Below are positions 52,585 to 60,816 of a stretch of DNA of 64,000 bases, piece after piece (within the stretch, counting starts at the first letter, position 1; each line of letters begins with the position of its first letter). The position numbers and the translations under genes were made by a program. Under the pieces are notes generated by a model. It did not search any database and was not told where the DNA came from. It worked only from the letters and a program-made list of their open reading frames with translations. The stretch covers positions 6,448,001 to 6,512,000 of the forward strand of contig NZ_CP159342.1 in NCBI RefSeq assembly GCF_040499845.1. Reading direction: 5' to 3'. The stretch comes from Micromonospora sp. CCTCC AA 2012012. Lineage in GTDB: Bacteria; Actinomycetota; Actinomycetes; Mycobacteriales; Micromonosporaceae.

Positions 52585-52776
52585 TCAGGCCAGCGAGTTC
52601 AGCGCGTCGCTCAGCTCGGCGGGGGAGTCGAACTCCGTCGGCGGGAGCGCGCGGAGCATCTGCAGCATCTCCGTACTGGCCCCGTTCTCCTGGCCCCAGC
52701 GGACCAGGTCCTCGCGGGAGACCGGGTAGTCGAGCCCGGCCAGGTACTCCTGCAACTGCACCCCGGTGACGGTCAT
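52585..52776 (-). CDS. DUF2795 protein
   Basis: 63 aa. LQEYLAGLDYPVSREDLVRWGQENGA followed by LQMLRALPPTEFDSPAELSDAL is the compact helical DUF2795 domain found alone in many actinomycetes. Cytoplasmic, function unknown. It is convergent with the Mo-oxidoreductase gene (nine-base gap). No ribosome site stands out. Confidence 0.85.
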   Translation of the reverse strand: MTVTGVQLQEYLAGLDYPVSREDLVRWGQENGASTEMLQMLRALPPTEFDSPAELSDALNSLA

Positions 52777-52845
52777 GCCGGGCGGCTACCCGTTCCGCCG
52801 GCCGGCATGCCGGTTTGTCGGGGCGGGGGTCGGGTAGCCCGCCGC

Positions 52846-54102
52846 ATGCTCGTACAGCGGCTCGGCGCGCCGAGCGACTTCGACCCGTTGCTGGCGCGCG
52901 TCCGGGACGCCCGGATCGTGATGATCGGCGAAGCCACCCACGGCACCTACGACTACTACCGGCTCCGGGAACAGCTCACCCGGCGGCTCATCGCCGAGCA
53001 GGGCTTCGACTTCGTGGCCGTGGAGGGGGACTGGCCGGACTGCGACCGGGTGCACCGTTCGGTCGTCTGCGCCCCGGGCGGCGCCGCCGATCCGCAGGTC
53101 GCCCTGGAACGCTTCGAACGCTGGCCCACCTGGATGTGGTCCAACGCCGAGGTGGCCCGGTTCTGCCACTGGCTGCGGGCCTGGAACCTGGAGCGCCCCG
53201 AGGGGCAGCGGGCGGGTTTCCACGGGCTGGACGTCTACAGCCTCTGGGAGTCGATGCAGGCGATCTTCGACTATCTGGGCGAGGAGGATCCGGCCTCGTT
53301 GGAGGCGGCGCAGGAGGCGTACCGCTGCTTCGAGCCGTACGGGAAGAAGGTCGAGGAGTACGGCCTGGCGAGCCGGTTCGTCTCCGCCCGCTGCGAGGAG
53401 GAGGTCGTACGGCTGCTGGCGCGTACCCGGGAACAGGCCGCGGCGGACGGCCCGGACCGCTTCGCGGCCTGGCAGAACGCGGAGGTGGTGGCCGGCGCGG
53501 AGCGGTACTACCGGGCGATGGTCGGCGGCGGCCCGGAGTCGTGGAACGTCCGGGACATCCACATGGCGGACACCCTGGACCGCCTGCTGGACCGGTACGG
53601 CCCGGAGGCCCGCGGCGTCGTCTGGGCGCACAACACGCACGTGGGGGACGCCCGGGCGACCGACATGGCCGCCGACGGCATGGTGAACATCGGCCAGTTG
53701 GCGCGGGAGCGGCACGGGGCGGAGTCGGTGGCGCTGGTCGGCTTCGGCAGCTATCGGGGAACCGTGGTGGCCGCGCCGCGCTGGGGTTCGCCGGCCGAGG
53801 CGATGGTGGTGCCACCGGCCCGGGAGGGCTCGGTGGAACGGCGGCTGCACGAGCTGCTGCCGGAGCGGGCGGTGCTGGTCTTCGGCGGCCCGGACCAGCC
53901 CGACTGGGTCACCCGCCCGATCGACCACCGCGCCATCGGGGTGGTCTACGACCCGAGCTTCGAGTCCTGGGGCAACTACGTCCCCACCCGGCTGGGCGAC
54001 CGCTACGACGCCTTCGTCTGGTGCGACGAGACGACCGCCCTGCACCCGCTGCCCGCCCTCGTCAGTCCCGGCGAGATGGAGACCTATCCGGCGGGCGTCT
54101 GA
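52846..54102 (+). CDS. Erythromycin esterase family protein
   Basis: 418 aa. The family motifs are present: IVMIGEATHGTYDYYRLREQLTRRLI near the N-terminus with conserved Glu and His, FVAVEGDWPDCDRVHRSV, FHGLDVYSLWESM and VVWAHNTHVGDARATDM with the second His pair. EreA/EreB open macrolide lactones, but most actinobacterial members of this superfamily are of unknown function (broad esterase or succinoglycan-like). An upstream ATG at 52807 is in frame; neither start has a clear ribosome site. Confidence 0.87.
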   Translation: MLVQRLGAPSDFDPLLARVRDARIVMIGEATHGTYDYYRLREQLTRRLIAEQGFDFVAVEGDWPDCDRVHRSVVCAPGGAADPQVALERFERWPTWMWSNAEVARFCHWLRAWNLERPEGQRAGFHGLDVYSLWESMQAIFDYLGEEDPASLEAAQEAYRCFEPYGKKVEEYGLASRFVSARCEEEVVRLLARTREQAAADGPDRFAAWQNAEVVAGAERYYRAMVGGGPESWNVRDIHMADTLDRLLDRYGPEARGVVWAHNTHVGDARATDMAADGMVNIGQLARERHGAESVALVGFGSYRGTVVAAPRWGSPAEAMVVPPAREGSVERRLHELLPERAVLVFGGPDQPDWVTRPIDHRAIGVVYDPSFESWGNYVPTRLGDRYDAFVWCDETTALHPLPALVSPGEMETYPAGV

Positions 54103-54115
54103 CCGCCCGACGGGA

Positions 54116-54144
54116 GAGGGGCCCCCGCGTGGCGGGGGCCCCTC
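54116..54144. terminator. Bidirectional terminator between the esterase and MMPL genes
   Basis: GAGGGGCCCCCGC, loop GTG, perfect 13-nt complement. It lies between convergent stops at 54102 and 54148. Confidence 0.88.
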
Positions 54145-54147
54145 CGG

Positions 54148-56328
54148 TCACACGTTGGCGGGTTCGCGGTCGGCGAGGTGGCTGCGGAGGCCCTCACCCT
54201 CCACGTCGACGTTGGGCAGGATCCGGTTGAGCCAGCGCGGGATCCACCAGGCGGCGGTGTTCAGCAGCGACATGACGGCGGGGACGATGGTCATCCGGAC
54301 CACGAAGGCGTCGATGGCGACGCCGATCGCGAGCGCGAAGCCCATCGACTTGATCACCGGGTCGTCGAGGAAGACGAAGCCGCTGAAGACCGAGATCATG
54401 ATCAGCGCGGCGGCGGTGACCACCCGGGCACCGTGCCCCATCCCGTTGATGGTCGCCTGCCGGGCGGTGTCCCCGTGTACGAAGTCCTCCCGCATCCGCG
54501 AGACCAGGAAGACCTCGTAGTCCATGGCCAGGCCGAACAGGATGCCGATGAGCAGGATCGGCAGGAAGCTGATCAGCGGCGCGGGGGTGTCCAGCCCGAC
54601 CAGGTCGGCCAGGTGCCCCTGCTGGAACACGGCCACCGTGATGCCGAACGTGGCCGCCACGGTGAGCAGGAAGCCCAGCGCGGCCTTCACCGGCACCAGG
54701 ATCGAGCGGAACACCAGCATCAGCAGCAGGATGGACAACCCGACCACCAGCAGCAGATAGACCGGCAGGGCGTCGGAGAGCTTCTCCGACACGTCGATGC
54801 CGATGGCGGTCACCCCGGTCAGCAGCACCTCGGCGCCCGACACGTCGGCGACCTGCCGGCGGATGTCGTGCACCAGCGTCTCGGTGGCCTCGTCGGTCGG
54901 ACCGGTCTTCGGGATGACCCCGAGCAGCGCGGTCCGGCCGGTCGGGTCCAGCTGCGGCGGGGCCACCGCCAGCACCCCGTCGGTCCGCTGGATCAGGGCG
55001 GTGACCTGCGGGACGGCGGCCTGGGTGGCCTGCGGGGAGTCGGCGGTGACGACCACCGCGAGCCGGCCGGTGAAGCCGGGGCCGAAGCCCTCCCGGATCA
55101 GGTCGTTGCTGACCCGGGCCGGGCTGCCCTCCGCCGCGGTGGACGCGTCCGGCAGGGCCAGCCGCATGTCCTGGGCGGGCAGCGCGAGCAGCCCGAGGCC
55201 GAGCAGGCCGACCAGGATGACCGGGATCCGCAGCTTCGTCACCCAGTGCGCCCAGCGGAAGCCGAAGCCGGAGCGGTCCTCGGAGCCGGTGGCGTCGGAC
55301 TCGACGGCCTCCCGGCCGCGCAGCCTGCGGGGGAGCACCCGACGGCCGGCGAAGCCGAGCAGGGCCGGGGCCAGCGTGATCGCGACCAGCACGGCGACGG
55401 AGACCGTGCCGGCGGCGGCGAGACCCATCACGGTGAGGAACGGGATGTCCACCACCGCCAGGCCGGCCAGGGCGATGACCACGGTCGCGCCGGCGAAGAC
55501 CACGGCGGAGCCGGCGGTGCCGACGGCCCGGCCGACCGCCTCCTCGGGGGAGAGCCCGTCGAGCAGGTTCTGCCGGTGCCGGGAGGTGATGAAGAGGGAG
55601 TAGTCGATGCCGACGGCGAGACCCAGCATCAGGGCCAGGATCGGCGCGGTGCTGGTCAGCTGGACGGCCCCGCTGAGCGCGAAGAGCCCGGCCATGCCGA
55701 CACCCACGCCGATCAGCGCGTTCAGCATGGTCATCCCGGCCGCGACCAGCGAGCCGAAGGTGATGACCAGGACGATCGCGGCGACCAGGACGCCGAGCGC
55801 CTCGGTCGAGCCGACCTCCGGCTCGCCGTTGAGCACCTCACCGCCGGGGGCGATCTGCCATCCCTGCGCCTCGGCCTGCGCGCCGACCTTCTCGTACGCG
55901 GTGCGCTGCTCGTCGGTCACGTCGTCCGCGCGGCCGGCGAACTGCACCTGGATCAGCGCGTACCGGCCGTCCGGGGTGAGCGCCTTGACCTGGTACGGGT
56001 CGACCGCGCCGACCACGCCGGGCAGGGTGGCCGCCTCCTGGGTGACCTGCTTGACCACCGCCTGTCCCGCCGGGCTGAGCAGCTCGCCGGCCTGCGGGGC
56101 CTTGACCGCGATGGTGCCGGTGGCGCCGCTGGCCGCCGGGAAGCGGTCGGCGAGCAGGTCGATCGCGCGCTGCGACTCGGTGCCGGGCATGGTGAAGTTG
56201 CTCGCGGTCGGGCCGTGCAGCGTCGCCGCGGCCACGCCGAGGCCGACGAGTACGACGAGCCACACGACGGCGACGAGCCATCGGCGGCGCAACGAGGCCC
56301 GGCCGAGCCGGTACAGCAGGGTCGCCAT
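54148..56328 (-). CDS. MMPL/RND-family transporter
   Basis: 726 aa. Two homologous MMPL halves with 12 predicted helices: TM1, an outer domain of about 140 residues, then TM2-6 (GIDYSLFITSRHRQNLLDG with the proton-relay Asp-Tyr), a cytoplasmic loop, TM7, a second outer domain and TM8-12 (GLAMDYEVFLVSRMREDFVHG, the paired Asp-Tyr motif). Proton-driven export of lipids or drugs is expected. ATG 56328 with AAAGGAAG upstream. It lies 33 bp downstream of a TetR gene, so the pair is one operon repressed by TetR. Confidence 0.93.
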   Translation of the reverse strand: MATLLYRLGRASLRRRWLVAVVWLVVLVGLGVAAATLHGPTASNFTMPGTESQRAIDLLADRFPAASGATGTIAVKAPQAGELLSPAGQAVVKQVTQEAATLPGVVGAVDPYQVKALTPDGRYALIQVQFAGRADDVTDEQRTAYEKVGAQAEAQGWQIAPGGEVLNGEPEVGSTEALGVLVAAIVLVITFGSLVAAGMTMLNALIGVGVGMAGLFALSGAVQLTSTAPILALMLGLAVGIDYSLFITSRHRQNLLDGLSPEEAVGRAVGTAGSAVVFAGATVVIALAGLAVVDIPFLTVMGLAAAGTVSVAVLVAITLAPALLGFAGRRVLPRRLRGREAVESDATGSEDRSGFGFRWAHWVTKLRIPVILVGLLGLGLLALPAQDMRLALPDASTAAEGSPARVSNDLIREGFGPGFTGRLAVVVTADSPQATQAAVPQVTALIQRTDGVLAVAPPQLDPTGRTALLGVIPKTGPTDEATETLVHDIRRQVADVSGAEVLLTGVTAIGIDVSEKLSDALPVYLLLVVGLSILLLMLVFRSILVPVKAALGFLLTVAATFGITVAVFQQGHLADLVGLDTPAPLISFLPILLIGILFGLAMDYEVFLVSRMREDFVHGDTARQATINGMGHGARVVTAAALIMISVFSGFVFLDDPVIKSMGFALAIGVAIDAFVVRMTIVPAVMSLLNTAAWWIPRWLNRILPNVDVEGEGLRSHLADREPANV

Positions 56329-56361
56329 GAAGCTTCCTTTGTCCTCGGGATCGGAACTGGA

Positions 56362-56907
56362 TCAGGTGGTGGGTTCGAGCGCGCGGTGTGCCACGGCCAG
56401 CAGGGCCGGCCGCAGCTCGTCGTCGGGGATGTCGAGGAACTCGCCGCAGGTCTCGGCGATCCCGGCGAGGACCACCAGGGCGGCGATCCGCGCGGCGGGA
56501 CGGTCGGAGTGGCCGGCGAACGCCGCGACCAGGTGTTCGGAGATCTGCTGGATGTGCGCGAAGGCCGGCTGCTGGAGCAGGTCGGGGAACTCGCCACGCA
56601 GCAGGGCGATCTCCCGCCGGAAGCGGACCGCGAGGTCGACGAAGCCCTCGGCGGCGACCCGCTGCGCGTCGGCCGGGGTGCACCCGGCGATCCGCGTGTC
56701 GAGCGCCTCCAGCAGGGCGATGGCGGGTGCCATCAGCTCGCAGAGCAGGGCTTCCTTGTTGGCGAAGTGGTAGAGCACGGTGGCCTTGGAGCAGCCGACC
56801 TCGCGGGCGATGTCCTGCAACGAGGTGCCCTTGTAGCCGGTGACGGCGAATCGCCGCCCCGCTGCGGCGAGGATCTCGCCGTGGGTCTCCGGTATCGCGC
56901 GGGCCAT
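56362..56907 (-). CDS. TetR family transcriptional repressor
   Basis: 181 aa. N-terminal helix-turn-helix: EILAAAGRRFAVTGYKGTSLQDIAREVGCSKATVLYHFANKEALL. The C-terminal ligand domain (about 60-181) has ADAQRVAAEGFVDLAVRFRREIALLRGEFPDLLQQ. The start is placed at ATG 56907, with ATG 56919 and GTG 56913 as alternatives; the longest frame (56940) would run into the operator and is rejected. It should bind the two palindromes at 56922-56956 and repress itself and the MMPL exporter. Confidence 0.92.
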   Translation of the reverse strand: MARAIPETHGEILAAAGRRFAVTGYKGTSLQDIAREVGCSKATVLYHFANKEALLCELMAPAIALLEALDTRIAGCTPADAQRVAAEGFVDLAVRFRREIALLRGEFPDLLQQPAFAHIQQISEHLVAAFAGHSDRPAARIAALVVLAGIAETCGEFLDIPDDELRPALLAVAHRALEPTT

Positions 56908-56921
56908 GTCCACCAGCATGC

Positions 56922-56956
56922 CTGACCGATCGGTCAGCACCTGACCGATCGGTCAG
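56922..56956 (-). promoter_or_regulatory. Two tandem TetR operators
   Basis: CTGACCGATCGGTCAG occurs twice (56922-56937 and 56941-56956), each a perfect 16-bp palindrome, 19 bp apart. They lie just upstream of the tetR start. Confidence 0.85.
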
Positions 56957-57055
56957 ACGGATTGGGTGTCGTTCGCCACAGCTGCGCGGACCGTCTCTCG
57001 CCCGACCCGCGCCTCTTGTCCCCGGGAAGTGCGCTGCGGCCGTCACTTCTGCCCG

Positions 57056-57126
57056 CTACGAACTTGATTACAAAGATGAATCAGCGGCCGATCCGGGGCG
57101 ATTCATCTTTGCCATCAAGTTCGTAG
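57056..57126. repeat. AT-rich 71-bp inverted repeat, possible dispersed element
   Basis: A 27-nt left arm starting CTACGAACTTGAT (57056-57082) pairs with a right arm ending ATCAAGTTCGTAG (57100-57126); 25 of 27 positions match, and the two mismatches are adjacent. The 17-nt loop is GC-rich. The arms are about 37% GC in a genome near 73%. It lies in the 351-bp gap between tetR (start 56907) and the next gene (57259); the rest of the gap has the TetR operators and nothing else recognisable. Confidence 0.85.
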
Positions 57127-57258
57127 CCTCCGTGGGACCGGCCTGCATCCCGCTCCTGCCGGCCACGCGACCGTCGGACCGTCGGGTGGGACCGGGCCGA
57201 ACCAGTGCTGCCGAATTGGCCCTCAGCCGGGGCCGTCGACCCGGCGAGAATCGGGCGT

Positions 57259-58032
57259 ATGAGCGAGCTGACCGACCGGGCCGCCGCGCTGCGCGCGCTG
57301 CACCGTCCCGGTGACCCGCTGATCCTCCCCAACGCCTGGGACGCCGGCTCGGCCCGCGCGGTCGTCGCCGCCGGCTTCCCGGCCGTGGCCACCAGCAGCG
57401 GCGCGGTCGCCGACGCGCTCGGCCACGCCGACGGCGAGGCCACCCCGGTCGGCGAGATGCTCGCCGCCGTGGCCCGGGTCGCCGCGGCCGTCGAGGTCCC
57501 GGTCACCGCTGACCTCGAACGGGGGTACGGCCTGCGCCCCGCCGAACTCGTCGAGCGGCTGCTGGCCACCGGCGCGGTCGGCTGCAACATCGAGGACTCC
57601 GACCCCCGCACCGGCGTGCTGTACGACCCGCAGGAGCAGGCCGACCTGCTCGCCGGGATCCGGGCGGCGGCGCGGGACGCGGGCGCCGACCTGGTGCTCA
57701 ACGCCCGGGTGGACGTCCACCTGCACGCCGTCGGGCCGGCCGAGGGTCGGCTCGCCGAGGCGGTCCGCCGGGCCCGGCTCTACCTCGCCGCCGGGGCGGA
57801 CAGCGTCTATCCGATCGTGCTGGCCGACCCGGACGAGATCCGCACCCTGGTGACCGAGGTGGCCGGCCCGGTGAACGTGCTGGCCCGCCCCGGCGCACCG
57901 GCCCCCGCCGAGCTGGCCGCCCTCGGCGTGGCGCGGATCAGCTACGGCTCCCGGGTGTACGCCGCCGCCCGCGCCCGGGCCGCCGATCTGCTCGCCGCGA
58001 TCCGCGCCGGACGGGACCCGTTCGGCTCCTGA
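57259..58032 (+). CDS. Isocitrate lyase / PEP mutase family enzyme
   Basis: 257-aa TIM-barrel protein. ILPNAWDAGSARAVVAAGF, ATSSGAVADALGHADGE, VPVTADLERGYG (metal-binding Asp) and GCNIEDSDP match the PEP mutase/isocitrate lyase superfamily. The active-site loop of true isocitrate lyase (KKCGH) is absent, so it belongs to the small group of methylisocitrate-lyase-like or oxaloacetate-decarboxylase-like enzymes. C-C bond cleavage of a small oxo- or hydroxy-acid is likely; the substrate is not known. Confidence 0.83.
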   Translation: MSELTDRAAALRALHRPGDPLILPNAWDAGSARAVVAAGFPAVATSSGAVADALGHADGEATPVGEMLAAVARVAAAVEVPVTADLERGYGLRPAELVERLLATGAVGCNIEDSDPRTGVLYDPQEQADLLAGIRAAARDAGADLVLNARVDVHLHAVGPAEGRLAEAVRRARLYLAAGADSVYPIVLADPDEIRTLVTEVAGPVNVLARPGAPAPAELAALGVARISYGSRVYAAARARAADLLAAIRAGRDPFGS

Positions 58033-58092
58033 ATCCCGCATCGGCCGGGGCGTCGGGTTGCCGAGCCGCCGCCGGGCCGGGATGGTGGGCGG

Positions 58093-59052
58093 ATGGGTGC
58101 CGCTGACGAGACCCGGGACGGCGTTGCGCTGACCAACCTCGACCAACCGCTCTTCGACGGGGCCGGGGCGACCAAACGCGACCTGGTCGACTATCTGGAC
58201 GCCGTGCACGAACGGATCCTGCCCGGACTGCGGGACCGGCCCCTGTCGGTCGTCCGAGTCCGACCCGGGCAGGACCCGTTCATGCAGAAGAACCTGCCGA
58301 AGTACACCCCGGACTGGGTGCGCCGCACCTCGGTCTGGGCGGAGGCGTCGCACCGCAGCATCTCGTACGCGCTCTGCGACGACCGGCGGACGCTGCTCTG
58401 GTTCGCCAACCAGCGGGCGGTGGAATACCACCCGACGCTCGGTCGCGCGGGGGAGCCGACCCACCCCACCGCCCTGGTGCTCGACCTGGACCCGCCGGAG
58501 GGGGACTCGTTCCCGATGGCGGTCCGGGCCGCGCTGCTGGTCCGGCAGGCGCTCGCCGACGCCGGGCTGGCCGGTGCGGTGAAGACCAGCGGCGCCAAGG
58601 GGGTGCACGTGATCGTGCCGGTGGACCCGGCGACCACGGCCGAGGAGGCGGCGGCGGCCACCCGCGCCCTGGCCGTCCACGCCGAACGCCTCGATCCCGC
58701 GCTGGCCACCACCGCGTTCATCGTCTCCGACCGCGGCGGCCGGGTCTTCGTCGACCCGACCCGGGCGTACGGGGCGACGGTGGTGGCCGCGTACAGCCCA
58801 CGGGTGCGGCCGGGCACGCCGGTGTCGTACCCGGTGGGCTGGGACGACCTGGCCTCGGTGACGCCGGCCGACTTCACCGTGCGGACCGTGCCGGCGCTGG
58901 TCGCCGGGCGGGACCCGTGGGCGGAGGCGCTGCCGGCGCCGCAACTCCTGCCGGCGGACCTGGTCGCCGAGGGGCGGACCATCCCGGTGGCCCGGGTCCA
59001 GGCCATGCACGAGGGGAAACGTCGGGCGAAGGCCCGCCGCGAGGCCGGCTGA
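58093..59052 (+). CDS. LigD-type polymerase domain protein (NHEJ primase-polymerase, stand-alone)
   Basis: 319 aa covering only the archaeo-eukaryotic primase-like polymerase of LigD. ALTNLDQPLF begins the domain; FMQKNLPKYTPDWVRR, VLDLDPPEGD (metal Asp pair), SGAKGVHVIVPV and FVDPTRAYGATVVAAYSPR are the catalytic and nucleotide-binding elements. In NHEJ it fills gaps at double-strand breaks. No Ku or ligase gene is adjacent, so it acts in trans or in another repair pathway. ATG 58093. Confidence 0.88.
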   Translation: MGAADETRDGVALTNLDQPLFDGAGATKRDLVDYLDAVHERILPGLRDRPLSVVRVRPGQDPFMQKNLPKYTPDWVRRTSVWAEASHRSISYALCDDRRTLLWFANQRAVEYHPTLGRAGEPTHPTALVLDLDPPEGDSFPMAVRAALLVRQALADAGLAGAVKTSGAKGVHVIVPVDPATTAEEAAAATRALAVHAERLDPALATTAFIVSDRGGRVFVDPTRAYGATVVAAYSPRVRPGTPVSYPVGWDDLASVTPADFTVRTVPALVAGRDPWAEALPAPQLLPADLVAEGRTIPVARVQAMHEGKRRAKARREAG

Positions 59053-59076
59053 CCGCACCCGGAACCCGGATACGAG

Positions 59077-59104
59077 GAAGCCCGGACCGATCGGTCCGGG
59101 CTTC
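59077..59104. terminator. Terminator after the polymerase gene
   Basis: Perfect 28-nt palindrome whose arms are GAAGCCCGGACCGA and its complement, ending CTTC. It separates the gene at 58093-59052 from the convergent tRNA gene. Confidence 0.82.
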
Positions 59105-59111
59105 TCGCGTC

Positions 59112-59186
59112 TGGTGCCCCCGGCAGGATTCGAACCTGCGCCCCCGCCTCCGGAGGGCGGTGCTCTATCCCCTGAGCTACGGGGGC
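59112..59186 (-). tRNA. tRNA-Arg (anticodon CCG)
   Basis: 75 nt including an encoded CCA. Acceptor stem GCCCCCG/CGGGGGC, D arm GCTC/GAGC, anticodon stem CCGCC/GGCGG with loop CTCCGGA (anticodon CCG), 4-nt variable loop, T arm GCAGG-TTCGAAT-CCTGC, discriminator A. It reads CGG codons, common in this genome. Confidence 0.96.
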
Positions 59187-59259
59187 TCAGCGACCCGAGA
59201 AGAGTAGCAAACCCCTTCCCCGATCACCGAATCGGTATCCGGCGCGCCCCGGGGCCGGT

Positions 59260-60033
59260 TCAGGCGGCCAGCGGTCGGCCGCAGCTGGGCAGCGGGTGCA
59301 GGACGATCCGCCGGGGCAACCGGCGGGGCCACTCGTTGCGCGGCCAGGAGCCGTCGACGATCAGGTGCACCGTCCGCTCCTCGGCGCCGCTGAGCCGCAG
59401 CACGAAGTCACGGGGCAGCGGCGGGTCGACCGACGGGGTGGTGATCATGAAGCGGACCCGGCCCCGGGACGAGACCGCGGAGATCACGTCGGCCGCCGGC
59501 ATGGTGCCGCGCAGCCGTACCCGGCCGATCCAGTAGATCTCGGCCAGGTGCTCCTGGGCGGCCCGGGTGATGGCCGGGTATTCGAGGCGTACCCAGCGTT
59601 CCACGGCGCCGACGCAGAGCCCGCAGGCCCGTTCCCGTGGTTCCCGCGGGCCCAACCCCCAGGCCCGCAGGTACGCCGACACGGTGCCGGCGTCCATCGC
59701 CAGGTCGAACCGGCGCTGGATGAGGCTGGTCAGGCTCTGTCGCGTCCAGAGCTCCTCGTCCAGGCCGAACTCGTCGGGGTGGACACCCCGCAGCACGTCG
59801 ATCAGTTCGAGTTCCTGTTCGCGGCTGAGCGTTCCCGACTCGCCCTGCCGCTGTCCGCGACGGACGGCTGCCACCGCCCCGTCACCGCCGATGGTGTGGC
59901 GTCGGCACCAGCTGGTGACCGAACGCCCTGCGTCTCTGAGTGCAACCCCCACGTCCTGCGCAACGAGCCCGAATCGCAACTGGTCACGATATGTGGGTAG
60001 AAAACTCTCCAAGCGACGTAATCGGTTGGACAA
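59260..60033 (-). CDS. IS630-transposase-like protein lacking the DDE core
   Basis: 257 aa. The N-terminal half follows IS630 transposases: a helix-turn-helix (LVAQDVGVALRDAGRSVTSWCRRH), SREQELELIDVLRGVHPDEFGLDEELWTRQSLTSLIQRRFDLAMDAGTVSAYLRAWGLGPREP. After AEIYWIGRVRL, where IS630 has an Asp-containing IYWVDEAG-type motif, the catalytic Asp is gone; ISAVSSRGRVRFM and LIVDG (second Asp) remain, but the last part is short and the Glu is missing. TTG start at 60033. A CGLCVG motif was gained. It is either a decaying copy or a domesticated DNA-binding protein; no inverted repeats are visible. Confidence 0.65.
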   Translation of the reverse strand: MSNRLRRLESFLPTYRDQLRFGLVAQDVGVALRDAGRSVTSWCRRHTIGGDGAVAAVRRGQRQGESGTLSREQELELIDVLRGVHPDEFGLDEELWTRQSLTSLIQRRFDLAMDAGTVSAYLRAWGLGPREPRERACGLCVGAVERWVRLEYPAITRAAQEHLAEIYWIGRVRLRGTMPAADVISAVSSRGRVRFMITTPSVDPPLPRDFVLRLSGAEERTVHLIVDGSWPRNEWPRRLPRRIVLHPLPSCGRPLAA

Positions 60034-60082
60034 CCCAAAACGTTATAAAGCGGCATAAGGGACAAAGGTGGGCCTGTGGTCG

Positions 60083-60120
60083 CGAAGGGGCCCGCGTCGC
60101 GGACGACGCGGGCCCCTTCG
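60083..60120 (-). terminator. Terminator of the DUF305-DUF3105 unit
   Basis: 17-bp perfect stem with arms CGAAGGGGCCCGCGTCG and complement around loop CGGA, just past the DUF305 stop. Confidence 0.85.
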
Positions 60121-60138
60121 GACAGGTGGTGCGGTGGA

Positions 60139-60807
60139 TCAGCCGCCCAGGCGCTTCAGCGCCGCCTGAAGGTTGGTCAGATCCGTCTGCTGCGTGTTCT
60201 TCATGACCTGTGCGACCGCCAGCACGTCGTCGTCGTGCCCCTCGTCGAGGATCCCCTGGATCATGTGGATACCGCCCAGGTGGTGCTGGATCATCATCTG
60301 GAGGAAGAGCACGTCGAACGCACGTCCCCGCGCCTCGCGCAGCTTCGCCATCTGCTCCGGCGTCGCCATGCCCGGCATCAGGCCGTTCTTCACCAGCCCG
60401 GCGCCGTCCGGCATCCAGGCCATCGCCGGCTGCTCCCCGGTCGGGTCCAGCCCCCACGAACGCAGCCAGGTCTGCATGGTGCCGATCTCACCCTGCTGGC
60501 CGGTGGCGATGTCCCCGCCGATCTGCCGCACCTCGGCGTCCTCGCCCTGCTGGAAGGCCATCAGCCCCATCGCCACCGCCTGGGCGTGGTGAGTGGTCAT
60601 GTCCCGCGCGAAGCCCGCCTCGGCCGAGTTCTCACCCGGTCGGGTGAACGTCGGGGTGAGCAGGCCGCCCGCGTACCCCAGGAGGAGGCCGACCACGACG
60701 GCGGCGGCCAGCGCCAGCGCGCCGAACCGGCGCGCGGAGCCCCGGCCACCGTCGTCGGTGGCCGGCGTCTCCTCCGGCGCGCTCTCCGTCACGGGAGCAG
60801 CAGTCAT
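60139..60807 (-). CDS. DUF305 family membrane-anchored protein
   Basis: 222 aa. A single N-terminal transmembrane helix (about 30-50) and an extracytoplasmic DUF305 four-helix domain: FARDMTTHHAQAVAMGLMAFQ and VLFLQMMIQHHLGGIHMIQG. The His/Met pairs are characteristic and suggest metal (copper) binding, as in CopM-type proteins. The ATG lies nine bases after the DUF3105 stop, so both are co-transcribed. Likely role: periplasmic-side metal handling; this is inference. Confidence 0.87.
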   Translation of the reverse strand: MTAAPVTESAPEETPATDDGGRGSARRFGALALAAAVVVGLLLGYAGGLLTPTFTRPGENSAEAGFARDMTTHHAQAVAMGLMAFQQGEDAEVRQIGGDIATGQQGEIGTMQTWLRSWGLDPTGEQPAMAWMPDGAGLVKNGLMPGMATPEQMAKLREARGRAFDVLFLQMMIQHHLGGIHMIQGILDEGHDDDVLAVAQVMKNTQQTDLTNLQAALKRLGG

Positions 60808-60816
60808 CGCACGTCC

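Noticed and set aside
52846..54102. Macrolide resistance determinant
   Set aside because: The erythromycin esterase superfamily is broad, and no macrolide-related neighbours or mobile elements are present.
59077..59104. A third TetR operator, because it contains GGACCGATCGGTCC
   Set aside because: The flanks differ from CTGACCGATCGGTCAG, and the element is a complete 28-nt terminator palindrome after a stop codon.
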